Shown: positions 1 through 7,719, counted from the first letter of the stretch. The stretch is DNA of 13,103 nucleotides from Bacteroidota bacterium (GCA_023424725.1 JAFADQ010000302.1:1-13103), one strand, 5' to 3'. Made by a program: numbers and translations. The notes: generated from the letters alone by a model not told the origin.

Positions 1-471
1 GAAAAAACCATACAAAACATACGCGACAGGGTAGAAATTGTAAAGCCGCTGCTGATCGGTAAAAAAATACCAAACATGTTTCTTACCGATACGGCCGGCC
101 GCTTAACTCCGCTTTACGAGGTAAAAGCCAGGTACACCGTTTTGTTTTTCTGGGATTCTGATTGCGGGCATTGCAAAACCGAAACGCCTGTTTTATACGA
201 CTGGTACCAGAAAAACAAGCAGAAAGGCATACAGGTGTACGCCGTAAACATAGAGCGCAAGCCCGAGGGCTGGAAAAAATTTATCAGAAGTAAAAAACTG
301 CATAACTGGATAAACGTACAGGACGGCCGCACGGTAACAGACTTTAAAAAAACCTTCGATGTGTACTCTACGCCCGTTTTGTATGTGCTGGACGAGAACA
401 AAAACATAGTGGCCAAACGCCTGGCCGTAGAGCAGTTAGACGACTTCTTTAACAAAAACCTGCTGAAATAA
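1..471 (+). CDS. Thiol-disulfide oxidoreductase, TlpA/thioredoxin-like, C-terminal part (5' end outside window)
   Basis: The reading frame is open from base 1 and ends at TAA 469-471, so only about the last 156 residues are present. An internal ATG at 76 lies inside the fold and is not the real start. The visible part is a thioredoxin fold: a strand ending in FFWDSD, the redox motif CGHC (Cys codons at 163 and 172), then KTETPVLYDW, and a cis-proline in YSTPVLYV (Pro codon at 373). In Bacteroidota such domains usually sit at the C-terminus of exported proteins with an N-terminal DUF4369- or DUF5106-type domain and act in periplasmic thiol-disulfide exchange; that upstream part is not visible here. 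The fold and motif are seen, the periplasmic location is inferred from the family. Confidence in the fold is high, in the exact subfamily moderate. Confidence 0.9.
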   Translation, partial: EKTIQNIRDRVEIVKPLLIGKKIPNMFLTDTAGRLTPLYEVKARYTVLFFWDSDCGHCKTETPVLYDWYQKNKQKGIQVYAVNIERKPEGWKKFIRSKKLHNWINVQDGRTVTDFKKTFDVYSTPVLYVLDENKNIVAKRLAVEQLDDFFNKNLLK

Positions 472-476
472 GTATA

Positions 477-516
477 AGCAAGGGCAGAATAACGCTTACT
501 TACATCTGCGCTTGCT
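477..516 (+). promoter_or_regulatory. Hairpin directly upstream of the diadenylate-cyclase-like gene
   Basis: AGCAAGGGCAGA (477-488) pairs with TCTGCGCTTGCT (505-516), 11 of 12 positions complementary, with a 16-base loop. It starts 5 bases after the stop of the upstream thioredoxin-fold gene and ends 5 bases before the ATG at 522. No T-run follows it on the plus strand, so it is not a standard intrinsic terminator. If both genes are co-transcribed it would sit in the ribosome-loading region of the downstream gene and could limit its translation; that role is inferred. Confidence 0.45.
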
Positions 517-521
517 AAATT

Positions 522-2012
522 ATGTGGGAAACCCAAACCCTGTTTCGTGTATCGGCAAAACTGGCAGCCGAGGGCATTTTTAACACCCTGGACCGCGGGC
601 TAACACCAGACATTTTTTTACTTGGTTTTGCCAACACTCCCGACAAAGAGCCTAAAATAATGATGGAGCCGGAAACAACCCCGTTTCCGGCCGAGCTCTT
701 CGCAGGCATAAAGCAACTGGCAGGCCAGCTTAAAATTCAAGACGAAAACCGGCCCGAATCTGAGACATTTATCTTCGACGAAGGAACCCACAAACGCTTA
801 ATAAGGCAACGCTACCTGGCCAAAGCCATAGAATATTCATTAAATAACTTTAAGAAATCAGAATCGGGGCACGTTTTCTTCTCGTCGTTGCCCTCTCCTA
901 TTAACGGGTACCTGGTTTTTGTGGTGCTGCAGTTTAACAAAAAGACCTACGATTCTCATTACACCCTAAAAAGAGCGCCCGCCACCACCAGCGACAATCC
1001 TTCGTCGGGATCTTTGCTGGATGCCACCGTGGCCGAGTTTTTACGCGATTGCCAAAAAGCCCTTAAAGAGCTGGAAAGCGAGCCAGACTCGGGCATGCAT
1101 ATTATAGACCGCGACTACAACGAAATTTTGCGGGCCGCCGGAAAGCAGTTTATGTACACCCCGGCCAACGGTATTCATGGCTTGTTCGATGCATGCAACG
1201 CCATTGCCTCTATGCGCTACGAACTGGCAGAAGGAATTGGCGGCATGCTGGTTGCACGGCAGGGCCACCGCAACGTAGAAAGCATACTTACTCTGGAAAC
1301 ACCAGTGCCGCTGCGCGAATACCGCACCGTGCGTAAACTGCTGGAGGTATCGGGCCAGGGCATACACCTGCTAACCGACTCTGTATACATTTATGGCTTT
1401 GGCCGGGTAAAAGGCGAGTACAACCCACAAGACGAAGACCTGTACAGCATTTGCTTTACCAACTATTATACCTGGCAACTGGAGCACGCCGGCCATGTAA
1501 TGATGAAAGTGATTTTTGGGTTGCCCAGCCTGGCGAAAAGCGAAATAGACAAAGAGGTTTTTAGCCAGGAAGTTAGAAGAATTTTTAAGCAACTAACCAA
1601 CGAAGCTTTTGAGCTGCTATGGGATTTTACCGAAGAGGTAATGTACCAGCAAAAAGGCACTATAATGGTAATTTCTGAAGGCGCCGAAGCCGAAGCAGAA
1701 AGACTCTCTAAACAGGCCTTTAAAATAAAACCCTTTAAAATAAGCACCAGTATGCTGCGCCTGGTAACAAATATAGACGGCGCGGTGCTGCTTTCGCCAG
1801 ATGGTAGCTGCCATGCCATTGGGGTAATACTGGATGGGCTGGCCTCGGAGCGCGGAGAGCCCTCGCGGGGCTCCAGGTTTAACTCAGCGCTCAGATACTC
1901 AGAATCGAGCCCTTATTTATGCCTGGCAGTGGTGGTTTCAGAAGATGGAATTGTAGATCTGATATCGCCTAATTACCGGCTCAGCAGTGTAAAATCGCGC
2001 CTAGGCAAATAG
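522..2012 (+). CDS. Diadenylate-cyclase-like protein (DisA_N/DAC-type C-terminal domain with N-terminal putative sensor region)
   Basis: This 496-residue protein has no signal peptide or membrane segment, so it is probably cytosolic. Its C-terminal 120 residues resemble the DAC domain that makes c-di-AMP in DisA and CdaA: GTIMVIS from Gly379, NIDGAVLL with the DGA motif at 419-421, GSRFNSALR at 450-458, and LAVVVSEDGIVDLIS near the end. The gap from the DGA aspartate to the following arginine (419 to 452) is 33, the same as D75 to R108 in DisA. The catalytic RHR motif, however, reads RFN at 452-454. The first 370 residues match no catalytic family I know; this arrangement fits the proteins named 'putative sensor domain DACNV-containing' in Bacteroidota, a name given from memory. 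It may make c-di-AMP or another nucleotide, bind one, or be inactive. ATG 522 is the natural start. It converges on the next gene with only 10 bases between stops. Confidence 0.75.
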   Translation: MWETQTLFRVSAKLAAEGIFNTLDRGLTPDIFLLGFANTPDKEPKIMMEPETTPFPAELFAGIKQLAGQLKIQDENRPESETFIFDEGTHKRLIRQRYLAKAIEYSLNNFKKSESGHVFFSSLPSPINGYLVFVVLQFNKKTYDSHYTLKRAPATTSDNPSSGSLLDATVAEFLRDCQKALKELESEPDSGMHIIDRDYNEILRAAGKQFMYTPANGIHGLFDACNAIASMRYELAEGIGGMLVARQGHRNVESILTLETPVPLREYRTVRKLLEVSGQGIHLLTDSVYIYGFGRVKGEYNPQDEDLYSICFTNYYTWQLEHAGHVMMKVIFGLPSLAKSEIDKEVFSQEVRRIFKQLTNEAFELLWDFTEEVMYQQKGTIMVISEGAEAEAERLSKQAFKIKPFKISTSMLRLVTNIDGAVLLSPDGSCHAIGVILDGLASERGEPSRGSRFNSALRYSESSPYLCLAVVVSEDGIVDLISPNYRLSSVKSRLGK

Positions 2013-2022
2013 GCTTACATCT

Positions 2023-2691
2023 CTATAAACCCTGATAACTAAAATGGAAGCCAAGTTTGGTGCCTCTGGATACCTGCTGGTTTTCTACTTTTTCGCGTAC
2101 CGTTATTTTCTGAATATCGTCTACAGGCGGGGCCATCAGGTCGTTGTTTATAGAGGCTATCATGGTGCTTTCTACAATGGTGCGCAGGGTTTCGTCGTCT
2201 ATTACATATTTAGAAATATCCTGGCTGCGCAAATCCAGCTCTTTTGCTCCTTCTATAAAAAAATGCTTTTCGTGGTTAATCAGCAAGCGGCCCAGCAAAT
2301 ATCCGGGATCCGACATGCGGCTGTAAAGAATAGAATCGGCCATGAAATTATACGCCATAATATGCCCGAAAAAACGGCGGCTAAAATCTTCTTTCACATA
2401 ATCGGTTTTCATTATCGGGTGGTTCTCGTGAAAAGTAACCACGTTAGAGTGCATCACAAATACCAGTAAATCGCCCGAAAATTTTACATGAAACTCATAA
2501 TCGCTGATACTCTTATACTCTACCACCACCGTTGGGTCTACGGCCGATATGCGCTCGCTTAGCTGGTCTACTATTTCTACAGATACCTGCTTCATGTGCT
2601 CGAACACCTCTTTGGTGATGCGGAAAATTTGCTGCTTAACAGAAGATTTCTGCTTTAAACCTTCAAAGATCAAGTCTAATTTATCGTCCAT
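2023..2691 (-). CDS. Conserved-looking hypothetical protein, 222 aa
   Basis: I do not recognise this family. The protein is soluble-looking, with no signal peptide and no membrane segment. The first 45 residues (MDDKLDLIFEGLKQK onward) are rich in charged and long hydrophobic residues and should be helical. The middle has alternating hydrophobic strands (YEFHVKF, DLLVFVMHSNVVTF) and then a His/aromatic-rich stretch (RRFFGHIMAYNF), which suggests a compact alpha/beta fold. It starts at ATG 2691, 96 bases after the stop of the CoA-transferase gene on the same strand, and ends 10 bases from the stop of the diadenylate-cyclase-like gene on the other strand. Codon use (many ATA and TTA) fits the neighbours, so it is likely a resident gene. 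A link to the nucleotide-cyclase-like neighbour is possible but only by position. The reading frame is well supported; function is unknown. Confidence 0.8.
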   Translation of the reverse strand: MDDKLDLIFEGLKQKSSVKQQIFRITKEVFEHMKQVSVEIVDQLSERISAVDPTVVVEYKSISDYEFHVKFSGDLLVFVMHSNVVTFHENHPIMKTDYVKEDFSRRFFGHIMAYNFMADSILYSRMSDPGYLLGRLLINHEKHFFIEGAKELDLRSQDISKYVIDDETLRTIVESTMIASINNDLMAPPVDDIQKITVREKVENQQVSRGTKLGFHFSYQGL

Positions 2692-2765
2692 AGGTAGAGT
2701 TTGCGCTATGTTTATATTGAGGGAAATACGTCTGGCTGCCGGTTTCTAACGACCAATAGCGGTAA

Positions 2766-2793
2766 AAGATTTTAAATCTGCCTGAAATCAGGC
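2766..2793 (-). terminator. Possible weak terminator after the CoA-transferase gene
   Basis: On the minus strand GCCTGATTTCAGGC forms a tight hairpin that overlaps the TGA stop of the CoA-transferase gene. It is followed at once by a second, AT-only hairpin (AGATTT-A-AAATCT) ending in a short T-run. The second stem is weak and the T-run is short, so partial read-through into the 222-aa gene is likely. Confidence 0.3.
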
Positions 2794-4008
2794 TATTACC
2801 TTTCCGGCCCGCAGGTTTTCTATTTCCTGCTCCGATAGATGCAATAAACCGGCCAGAATTTGGGCACTGTGCTCGCTAAATCGCGGCGGCGGAGTCATGT
2901 TTATTTTAGAACTTGCTTTGCCCGATTCAAAAACCACAGACCGCAACCCGGCATACGCAAAATGCTCTTTATTTTCTGCTTGCAATAATTGGTTCTGATG
3001 TGCCGGGTCTGACAAAACGGTTGCCACATCGTTTACGGCGCCGGCAGGCACATGCGCTTTTATTAACCGGGTTAATAGTGGCTGCAATTCTACACCGGCA
3101 ATAGCCTGCTGCAACAGCGCCGAAAGCTCGTCGCGGTGCTTTACGCGGGCTGCGTTGGTTAAAAAACGGGGCTCCAGCGCCAAACCGGGCACATTTAGTA
3201 TTTGGCACAAACTGGCAAACTGCCGGTCGTCGCCAACGGCAAGGGTAATTTGCAGGTTATCTTTTGTGGTATACAATGTGCCGTAGGGCGCAATATTGGG
3301 GTGCTCTGAACCGATTCGGCGCGGGTTATGCCCGGCCACCAAATAATTTGCCGCCTGGTTTGCCAGCGATGCAATAGCCGAATTTATAAGCGACACCTGC
3401 ACATAATCGCCAAGGCCGGTTTTTTCGCGCATGTACAGCGCCGCCAAAATGCCTTCTTTTAGCTGGTGCCCGGCCAGAATATCTATCAGGGCCACAGGCA
3501 TTTTAGTTGGCGGGCTATCGGGCTGCCCATTTAAGTGCATAAATCCGCTCTCGGCCTGAACAACGGCATCGTACCCGGCCCGGTTTACATTTGGCCCGTA
3601 TCCGGTAATATCGCCGTAAACAAGTTTTGGGTTGATGGCCGATAGCTGTTGGTAGCTAACGCCCAGCTTTTTGGCATCGCCAGGTTTGTAAGAAGCAATT
3701 ACCACATCGGCTATTGTGGCCAGCTGCTCTATAATTTTAAGCCCTTGCGGCTTTCTGATATCTACCGCCAACGATTCTTTGCCCCAGTTGGCCGAAGTGA
3801 AATACGCGGGCCGGTCGGTTTCGGGAGCTTCGGTGCTAAGTTTCCATTTGCGGGTTACATCGCCGTTGGTGCCGGGGTTTTCTATTTTGATAACGCGGGC
3901 GCCAAGCTCGGCAAAAAACTGCCCTACGCCGGGCCCGGCCAGCACGCTTGCCAGCTCCAGAATTAAGAGGTCGGAAAATGGATGTTTAATTGGCTCGCTG
4001 TTGGGCAT
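2788..4008 (-). CDS. Class III CoA-transferase (CaiB/BaiF family)
   Basis: At 406 residues this is the usual length for class III CoA-transferases, which move CoA between carboxylic acids through an acyl-aspartyl intermediate. The N-terminal signature is complete: LLILELASVLAGPGVGQFFAELGARVIKIE (residues 14-43) followed by NPGTNGDVTR. The family's GYD motif occurs as RAGYDAVVQAESG, with Asp147 as the probable catalytic residue, and PVALIDILAG follows at 171-180. Substrate cannot be told from sequence: the family includes formyl-CoA, carnitinyl-CoA and succinyl-CoA-type enzymes. The start ATG at 4008 places the family signature at the expected distance. It stands 70 bases downstream of the phosphodiesterase gene on the same strand, but nothing visible joins the two in one pathway. 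Family assignment is firm; substrate unknown. Confidence 0.93.
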   Translation of the reverse strand: MPNSEPIKHPFSDLLILELASVLAGPGVGQFFAELGARVIKIENPGTNGDVTRKWKLSTEAPETDRPAYFTSANWGKESLAVDIRKPQGLKIIEQLATIADVVIASYKPGDAKKLGVSYQQLSAINPKLVYGDITGYGPNVNRAGYDAVVQAESGFMHLNGQPDSPPTKMPVALIDILAGHQLKEGILAALYMREKTGLGDYVQVSLINSAIASLANQAANYLVAGHNPRRIGSEHPNIAPYGTLYTTKDNLQITLAVGDDRQFASLCQILNVPGLALEPRFLTNAARVKHRDELSALLQQAIAGVELQPLLTRLIKAHVPAGAVNDVATVLSDPAHQNQLLQAENKEHFAYAGLRSVVFESGKASSKINMTPPPRFSEHSAQILAGLLHLSEQEIENLRAGKVIA

Positions 4009-4078
4009 TTTAAAAAGCTAAACTCCTGCAATAAGCTGCAAAGGGCAAAAATAAGGCCGTTACAAACCAACGCAAAGG

Positions 4079-4915
4079 TTATTTCTCTTTATTTACCGAT
4101 GCCGCTACTTTGGCCCCGATATCCGGATAATCGGTGATGAGCCCGCAAACGCCCATCCTGATAAGCCGCCGCATTTCCGGAGCTGTGTTTACCGTCCAGG
4201 GAAGGATTTTAATGCGCTGGCTTCGGCAAAAACTAAGTAGTTGCTCGGTAACTAATACATGCTTCGGGTTAAAATATTGCGGCAAAAAACCGAGCTGCTG
4301 AATTAGTTTTTCCGGATCTGATTTTTCTTCTGTAAGCAAACCAAGTGTAATTTCCGGTGCCTGTTTTTTCATTTCCTGTAAAATTTCCTCACTAAAAGAC
4401 TGCACCATAATGTGGCTTACAGGCAGGTTGGCTTCTCTTATTTCGTTTACTAAAACCCGGGCGTATTCTTCTGGCGGCGCATAGAAAACGTGTTTTTCAC
4501 TTTCTGAATACTTTACCTCTATAATTACTAAAATTTGGTTCGCGACGAGCCTGTTTTTGCCCTCCACAGCCTGCAAAACTTCGCGTAAAAGTGGTTTAGA
4601 AGCTGATACAGAAACTTGCTCTGGAAAACAGGGGTTGTTTTTACTTCCGCAATCGTATTGTTTAATTTGCCCGTAGGTAAGGTTATAGAGATTATGATCT
4701 TTTTCGCCGCTTTCCGTGATTGTTTTTTTGTTTGGGACGAGGCAGATTTTGTGCGACATCCATGGTTCGTGCGAAACCACAACTTGCCTGTCTTTAGAAA
4801 GCACTACATCTAACTCTACACCGGTGGCGCCGGCTTTTATCGCTTCCAGAAAACCGGTAAGCGTATTCTCAGGCCATCTTCCTCTAAAACCTCTGTGCCC
4901 GTATATCTGGATCAT
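4079..4915 (-). CDS. Glycerophosphodiester phosphodiesterase family protein (GDPD, UgpQ-like)
   Basis: The enzyme family hydrolyses glycerophosphodiesters, the products of phospholipid deacylation, to glycerol 3-phosphate and an alcohol, using a TIM-barrel and a divalent metal. The key motifs are all present: HRG at 7-9 (His7, Arg8), PENT at 15-18 (Glu16, Asn17), GVELDV with Glu34 and Asp36, SHE with His49, a later IIEVK metal-site strand, and the C-terminal LPWTVN and GLITDYPD segments. The 278-residue length is typical. There is no signal peptide, as the first motif begins at residue 7, so the protein is probably cytosolic. A region between residues 55 and 115 (NKKTITESGEKD through NNPCFPEQVS) corresponds to the variable GDPD insertion. 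The start ATG at 4915 is the only sensible one, because the catalytic HRG follows six residues later. Confidence 0.93.
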   Translation of the reverse strand: MIQIYGHRGFRGRWPENTLTGFLEAIKAGATGVELDVVLSKDRQVVVSHEPWMSHKICLVPNKKTITESGEKDHNLYNLTYGQIKQYDCGSKNNPCFPEQVSVSASKPLLREVLQAVEGKNRLVANQILVIIEVKYSESEKHVFYAPPEEYARVLVNEIREANLPVSHIMVQSFSEEILQEMKKQAPEITLGLLTEEKSDPEKLIQQLGFLPQYFNPKHVLVTEQLLSFCRSQRIKILPWTVNTAPEMRRLIRMGVCGLITDYPDIGAKVAASVNKEK

Positions 4916-4995
4916 GAAATTTAGTAACGTGTTGTGAGTATCAGTACAATCGGAAAAGAAGTTGTTTTAGTTGGCAATCAGCATAATGCTTTCAT

Positions 4996-5026
4996 TCAAA
5001 AAGAAAAGGCCGCTGTAGCCGCCTTT
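4996..5026 (-). terminator. Intrinsic terminator for the 314-aa gene
   Basis: On the minus strand AAAGGCGGC-TACA-GCGGCCTTT forms a 9-position stem with one C-C/G-G mismatch and a tetraloop (5005-5026), followed by TCTTTTT. It lies 77 bases after the stop codon of the 314-aa gene and before the phosphodiesterase gene, so the two are probably separate units. Confidence 0.65.
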
Positions 5027-5102
5027 AAAAGTCCTAACTTTATTACCTGCATTTCCTGAATTTAACCAATAAATTGCCATAACCCGAAACTAACTTTCAA
5101 AC

Positions 5103-6047
5103 TCAATCTTCCATCAGTACTTCGTAGCGGCCCACTTCATCAGAAAGGTTAGAGATATTAAAAAATCTGGCCTCGGCAGGGTCGCCTAATTGATCTGCCG
5201 GAATTACAATTTCCTGTTGCGGCGGCACTTCGCAAAAAATATCCGTGCAAACAGAGTCGGCGTTTTCGGCAAGGCAGCAACGCAGTGGCACCTGCCCAAT
5301 GTTGCGCACCCTAAACACGGTATAGTGCGTTATGCCCATGCTTATTACGTTTATGGTGGCGCCAAAAAAAATAACTCCGGTAAAAACTTCGGGCTCGTCA
5401 GATAATCGCAGGCGCAACAAACTCTGGTCTATTAACGCGTAGCATTTTTCTACCTCGCCGGCAAAATAATACGCTATGTAATGCAGGTTGCGGCAAAGCT
5501 GCTGCTCCAGCGGTGCGCGGCGGTAAGTTAGCGCCTGTTTGGTGGCTACATCGGTAGCTGGTTTATTTTTGCTTGCCTGCTGAAACTGGGCGCTGATGCC
5601 CGTAAAAATGCCCGCTACAGGTTCGCCAAGGTCTTTTTTGTGCGCGGCAGCTACCGTAGCAAACCGTGTCATCAACTGCCCGATTCTATCTTTCGGCGCT
5701 TTGGTATATTCGGCCAGCCCGCGGGGGTAAAAATTGTTGTACGCCGCCGATCCTTTTCTGAACAAATTGCGGATCAGCGTTTCTTTTTCGGTAACGTTTA
5801 CTTTAAACTGCCAGATAAGTTCTTCCAGGTTATCGGCAGCAACCTGTGAGGCAATGCTATCTAAAGACGCATTAAAATACGCGTTATATGCAGCCTGGGT
5901 ATCGGCAATTACAAGCGAAAAAGCACCAGAAGTATTATGTTTTTCAAGCCGGCTAATGTGGTCGGCGGTATAGTTTCTTAGTCGCTCGTCGGTTATCCGA
6001 GGATCGTTAAAAAAATTTCTGAATAAATATTTAAAAATCTGCATCAC
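5103..6047 (-). CDS. Hypothetical protein, 314 aa, helical N-terminus and Cys-containing beta-rich C-terminus
   Basis: I do not recognise this protein. The first 215 or so residues look helical (for example NLEELIWQFKVNVTEKETLIR and YAGEVEK-like stretches) without a signal peptide or clear membrane segment. The last 90 residues change character into short alternating hydrophobic strands: GVIFFGATINVISMGI, HYTVFRVRNIGQVPLRC, and EIVIPADQLG, then RYEVLMED. That part resembles an immunoglobulin-like or similar beta-sandwich domain and carries four cysteines in a 17-residue stretch, CC-x9-C-x4-C in outline. The phrase FRVRNIGQVPL is typical of domains that hold partner surfaces, but no function follows from this. 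The start codon at 6047 gives MMQIFKYLF; Met2 is an equally possible start. It is the first gene left of the divergent region shared with the helicase, and has its own terminator. Confidence 0.75.
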   Translation of the reverse strand: MMQIFKYLFRNFFNDPRITDERLRNYTADHISRLEKHNTSGAFSLVIADTQAAYNAYFNASLDSIASQVAADNLEELIWQFKVNVTEKETLIRNLFRKGSAAYNNFYPRGLAEYTKAPKDRIGQLMTRFATVAAAHKKDLGEPVAGIFTGISAQFQQASKNKPATDVATKQALTYRRAPLEQQLCRNLHYIAYYFAGEVEKCYALIDQSLLRLRLSDEPEVFTGVIFFGATINVISMGITHYTVFRVRNIGQVPLRCCLAENADSVCTDIFCEVPPQQEIVIPADQLGDPAEARFFNISNLSDEVGRYEVLMED

Positions 6048-6110
6048 AAAATCCCCCTCAAAACATATTTATTATAAAGCCACCTCAGTACTTTAGTTAT
6101 TCTACGAAAA

Positions 6111-6216
6111 CCGGGGCAAACAGTATAAAATTTTTCCGAAATATCTCATTATCAAGCACTAGAAAAAGTAAAAACTTATAAACTCAAACTAATTTCCGAT
6201 TAAAATTTTGCCCCGG
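6111..6216. repeat. Spaced 10-bp inverted repeat in the divergent intergenic region
   Basis: CCGGGGCAAA (6111-6120) and TTTGCCCCGG (6207-6216) are perfect reverse complements, 86 bases apart, in an otherwise AT-rich region between the 314-aa gene (-) and the helicase gene (+). The arms stand out by GC content. They could be a looped operator pair or a long-range stem in the helicase leader; neither role is shown. Confidence 0.5.
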
Positions 6217-6242
6217 AATAGCATCTGTTTCTGTTTTTGGTT

Positions 6243-6250
6243 TAATTTTG
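6243..6250 (+). promoter_or_regulatory. Candidate Bacteroidota -7 element for the helicase gene
   Basis: TAATTTTG matches the Bacteroidota -7 consensus TAnnTTTG exactly and lies 44 bases before the helicase start. No convincing -33 TTG partner sits at the expected distance, so the call is weak in this AT-rich stretch. Confidence 0.25.
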
Positions 6251-6294
6251 AGTAAATTGTAACCGATTAATATTTATTATAGTTTAGAAGAATT

Positions 6295-7692
6295 TTGACA
6301 TTTGAATCTTTCCCCCTCTCCTACGACCTGCTGGATGGAATAGAGGCCATGGGTTTTAAAACCCCTACTCCTGTGCAAGAGCAGGCAATTCCGATGATTT
6401 TGGAAGGCAAAGACCTGATTGCCTGCGCCCAAACCGGAACCGGCAAAACCGGCGCATACCTAATTCCGCTGATGGAGCAAATTTCGCGCACCAACGATCA
6501 TGTAATTAAATGCCTGGTTTTGGTGCCTACCCGCGAGCTCGCGTTGCAAATAGACCAACAAGTAGAAGGCCTTGGTTATTATAGCAATGTGCGTTCTGTA
6601 CCGGTATATGGCGGCAGCCAGGGCCAGGTTTGGGAACAGCAAAAACGCGCCGTTTCGGCTGGTGTAGATATTGTAATTGCTACGCCGGGCCGCCTTATGC
6701 AGCACTTAAACCTGGGCTACCTAAACTTCGATAACCTGGAATTTTTAGTGCTGGACGAAGCCGATAAAATGCTTGATATGGGTTTTTACGACGACATTAT
6801 CAAGATTGTGCGCCAGCTGCCAAAAAACAGACAAACCCTTATGTTCTCGGCCACCATGCCCTCTAAAATAAGAGATATGGCCCAGAAAATACTGAACAAC
6901 CCCGAGCAAATAAGCCTTGCCGTTAGTAAGCCTGCCGAGAAAATAGACCAGCGCGCTTACCTGGTGCACGATGCGCAGAAACCCGCCTTACTGCAGCATA
7001 TTCTTAAAACCGAAGATATTCAGAGCATGATCATGTTCGCTTCTAAAAAGAGCGCTGTAGACCAGATAGAGCGGATGATGCAAAAAGCAGGAATAGATGC
7101 CCGCGGAATACACTCAGATAAAGAGCAGGGCGAACGCGAAAACATTCTGCGCGGCTTTAAAAACAAGACCTTTAAAATTCTGATCGCTACCGATATTCTT
7201 AGCCGCGGAATTGATATAGAGAATGTGAGCCACATCATGAATTACGATGTGCCCGGCGAAGGCGAAGATTATATTCACCGCATTGGCCGCACCGCACGCG
7301 CCGATACCAACGGCGTAGCCATTACCTTTATTAACGAAGAGCAAATGTACCGCCTCGGCAAAATAGAGCGATTGCTGGAGAAAGAAGTTCCAAAGCTGCC
7401 CTTACCCGAAGGTTTTGGCCCCGGACCGGAATATGTACCCGGCACTAAAAAGCAAGGCGGCGATAGAAGAGGCGGCGGCAAGCGGCCTGGAAGCAACCAG
7501 CGCGGAAATCGTAATAAATCCAGGGCTGCGGGTGCCGGAAATAATGCCAACCCGAACCAAACAGACAATAACGCTGGTAGCCAGGGTAAAACTGCCCGTT
7601 CTGGCGGTAATAGAAGCCGAAGCAGAGGTGGGCAAAACCGCGGCAAAAGCAATAACACCCCAAAAACCGAAGCGCCCGGATCTGCCGCGTAA
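6295..7692 (+). CDS. DEAD-box ATP-dependent RNA helicase, RhlE-like
   Basis: All helicase-core motifs are present in order: Q motif with Gln28 (GFKTPTPVQEQAIP), Walker A AQTGTGKT at 45-52, PTRELA 78-83, TPGR 130-133, DEAD 154-157, SAT 185-187, ATDILSRGIDI around 298-308, and HRIGRTAR 328-335. The protein unwinds or remodels RNA using ATP, in ribosome assembly or RNA turnover, usually cytosolic. From about residue 384 a low-complexity tail rich in Gly, Arg, Asn and Ser follows (GGDRRGGGKRPG and similar RG/NG repeats), as in Bacteroidota RhlE proteins, where such tails bind RNA. The start is TTG at 6295: an in-frame TAG lies at 6280-6282, no ATG or GTG lies between, and the resulting MTFESFPL fits homologues, while the first internal Met is too late, at the edge of the Q motif. 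It is monocistronic, ending at a strong terminator. Confidence 0.95.
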   Translation: MTFESFPLSYDLLDGIEAMGFKTPTPVQEQAIPMILEGKDLIACAQTGTGKTGAYLIPLMEQISRTNDHVIKCLVLVPTRELALQIDQQVEGLGYYSNVRSVPVYGGSQGQVWEQQKRAVSAGVDIVIATPGRLMQHLNLGYLNFDNLEFLVLDEADKMLDMGFYDDIIKIVRQLPKNRQTLMFSATMPSKIRDMAQKILNNPEQISLAVSKPAEKIDQRAYLVHDAQKPALLQHILKTEDIQSMIMFASKKSAVDQIERMMQKAGIDARGIHSDKEQGERENILRGFKNKTFKILIATDILSRGIDIENVSHIMNYDVPGEGEDYIHRIGRTARADTNGVAITFINEEQMYRLGKIERLLEKEVPKLPLPEGFGPGPEYVPGTKKQGGDRRGGGKRPGSNQRGNRNKSRAAGAGNNANPNQTDNNAGSQGKTARSGGNRSRSRGGQNRGKSNNTPKTEAPGSAA

Positions 7693-7707
7693 CATTGCGG
7701 CCTGTTA

Positions 7708-7719
7708 GCCGTGCACGGC
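7708..7719. repeat. Perfect 12-bp palindrome between helicase gene and its terminator
   Basis: GCCGTGCACGGC reads the same on both strands and lies 15 bases after the helicase stop codon and just before the terminator. As RNA it could add a small hairpin protecting the 3' end; as DNA it could be a protein site. No evidence decides. Confidence 0.4.

Noticed and set aside
114..536. A 140-residue minus-strand frame opposite the oxidoreductase gene
   Set aside because: The plus strand encodes the CGHC thioredoxin fold here; the antisense translation is Ser/Phe-rich with no family features.
5818..5832. CTTCCAGG inside the 314-aa gene as a further REP-like copy
   Set aside because: Only the short motif matches; the second arm and the flanking AAAACG are missing, so it is a chance coding match. 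The same holds for similar short matches in yebC.
2788..6047. Minus-strand genes 2788-6047 as one operon
   Set aside because: A terminator lies after the 314-aa gene, gaps are 70 to 187 bases, and the predicted functions do not form a pathway.
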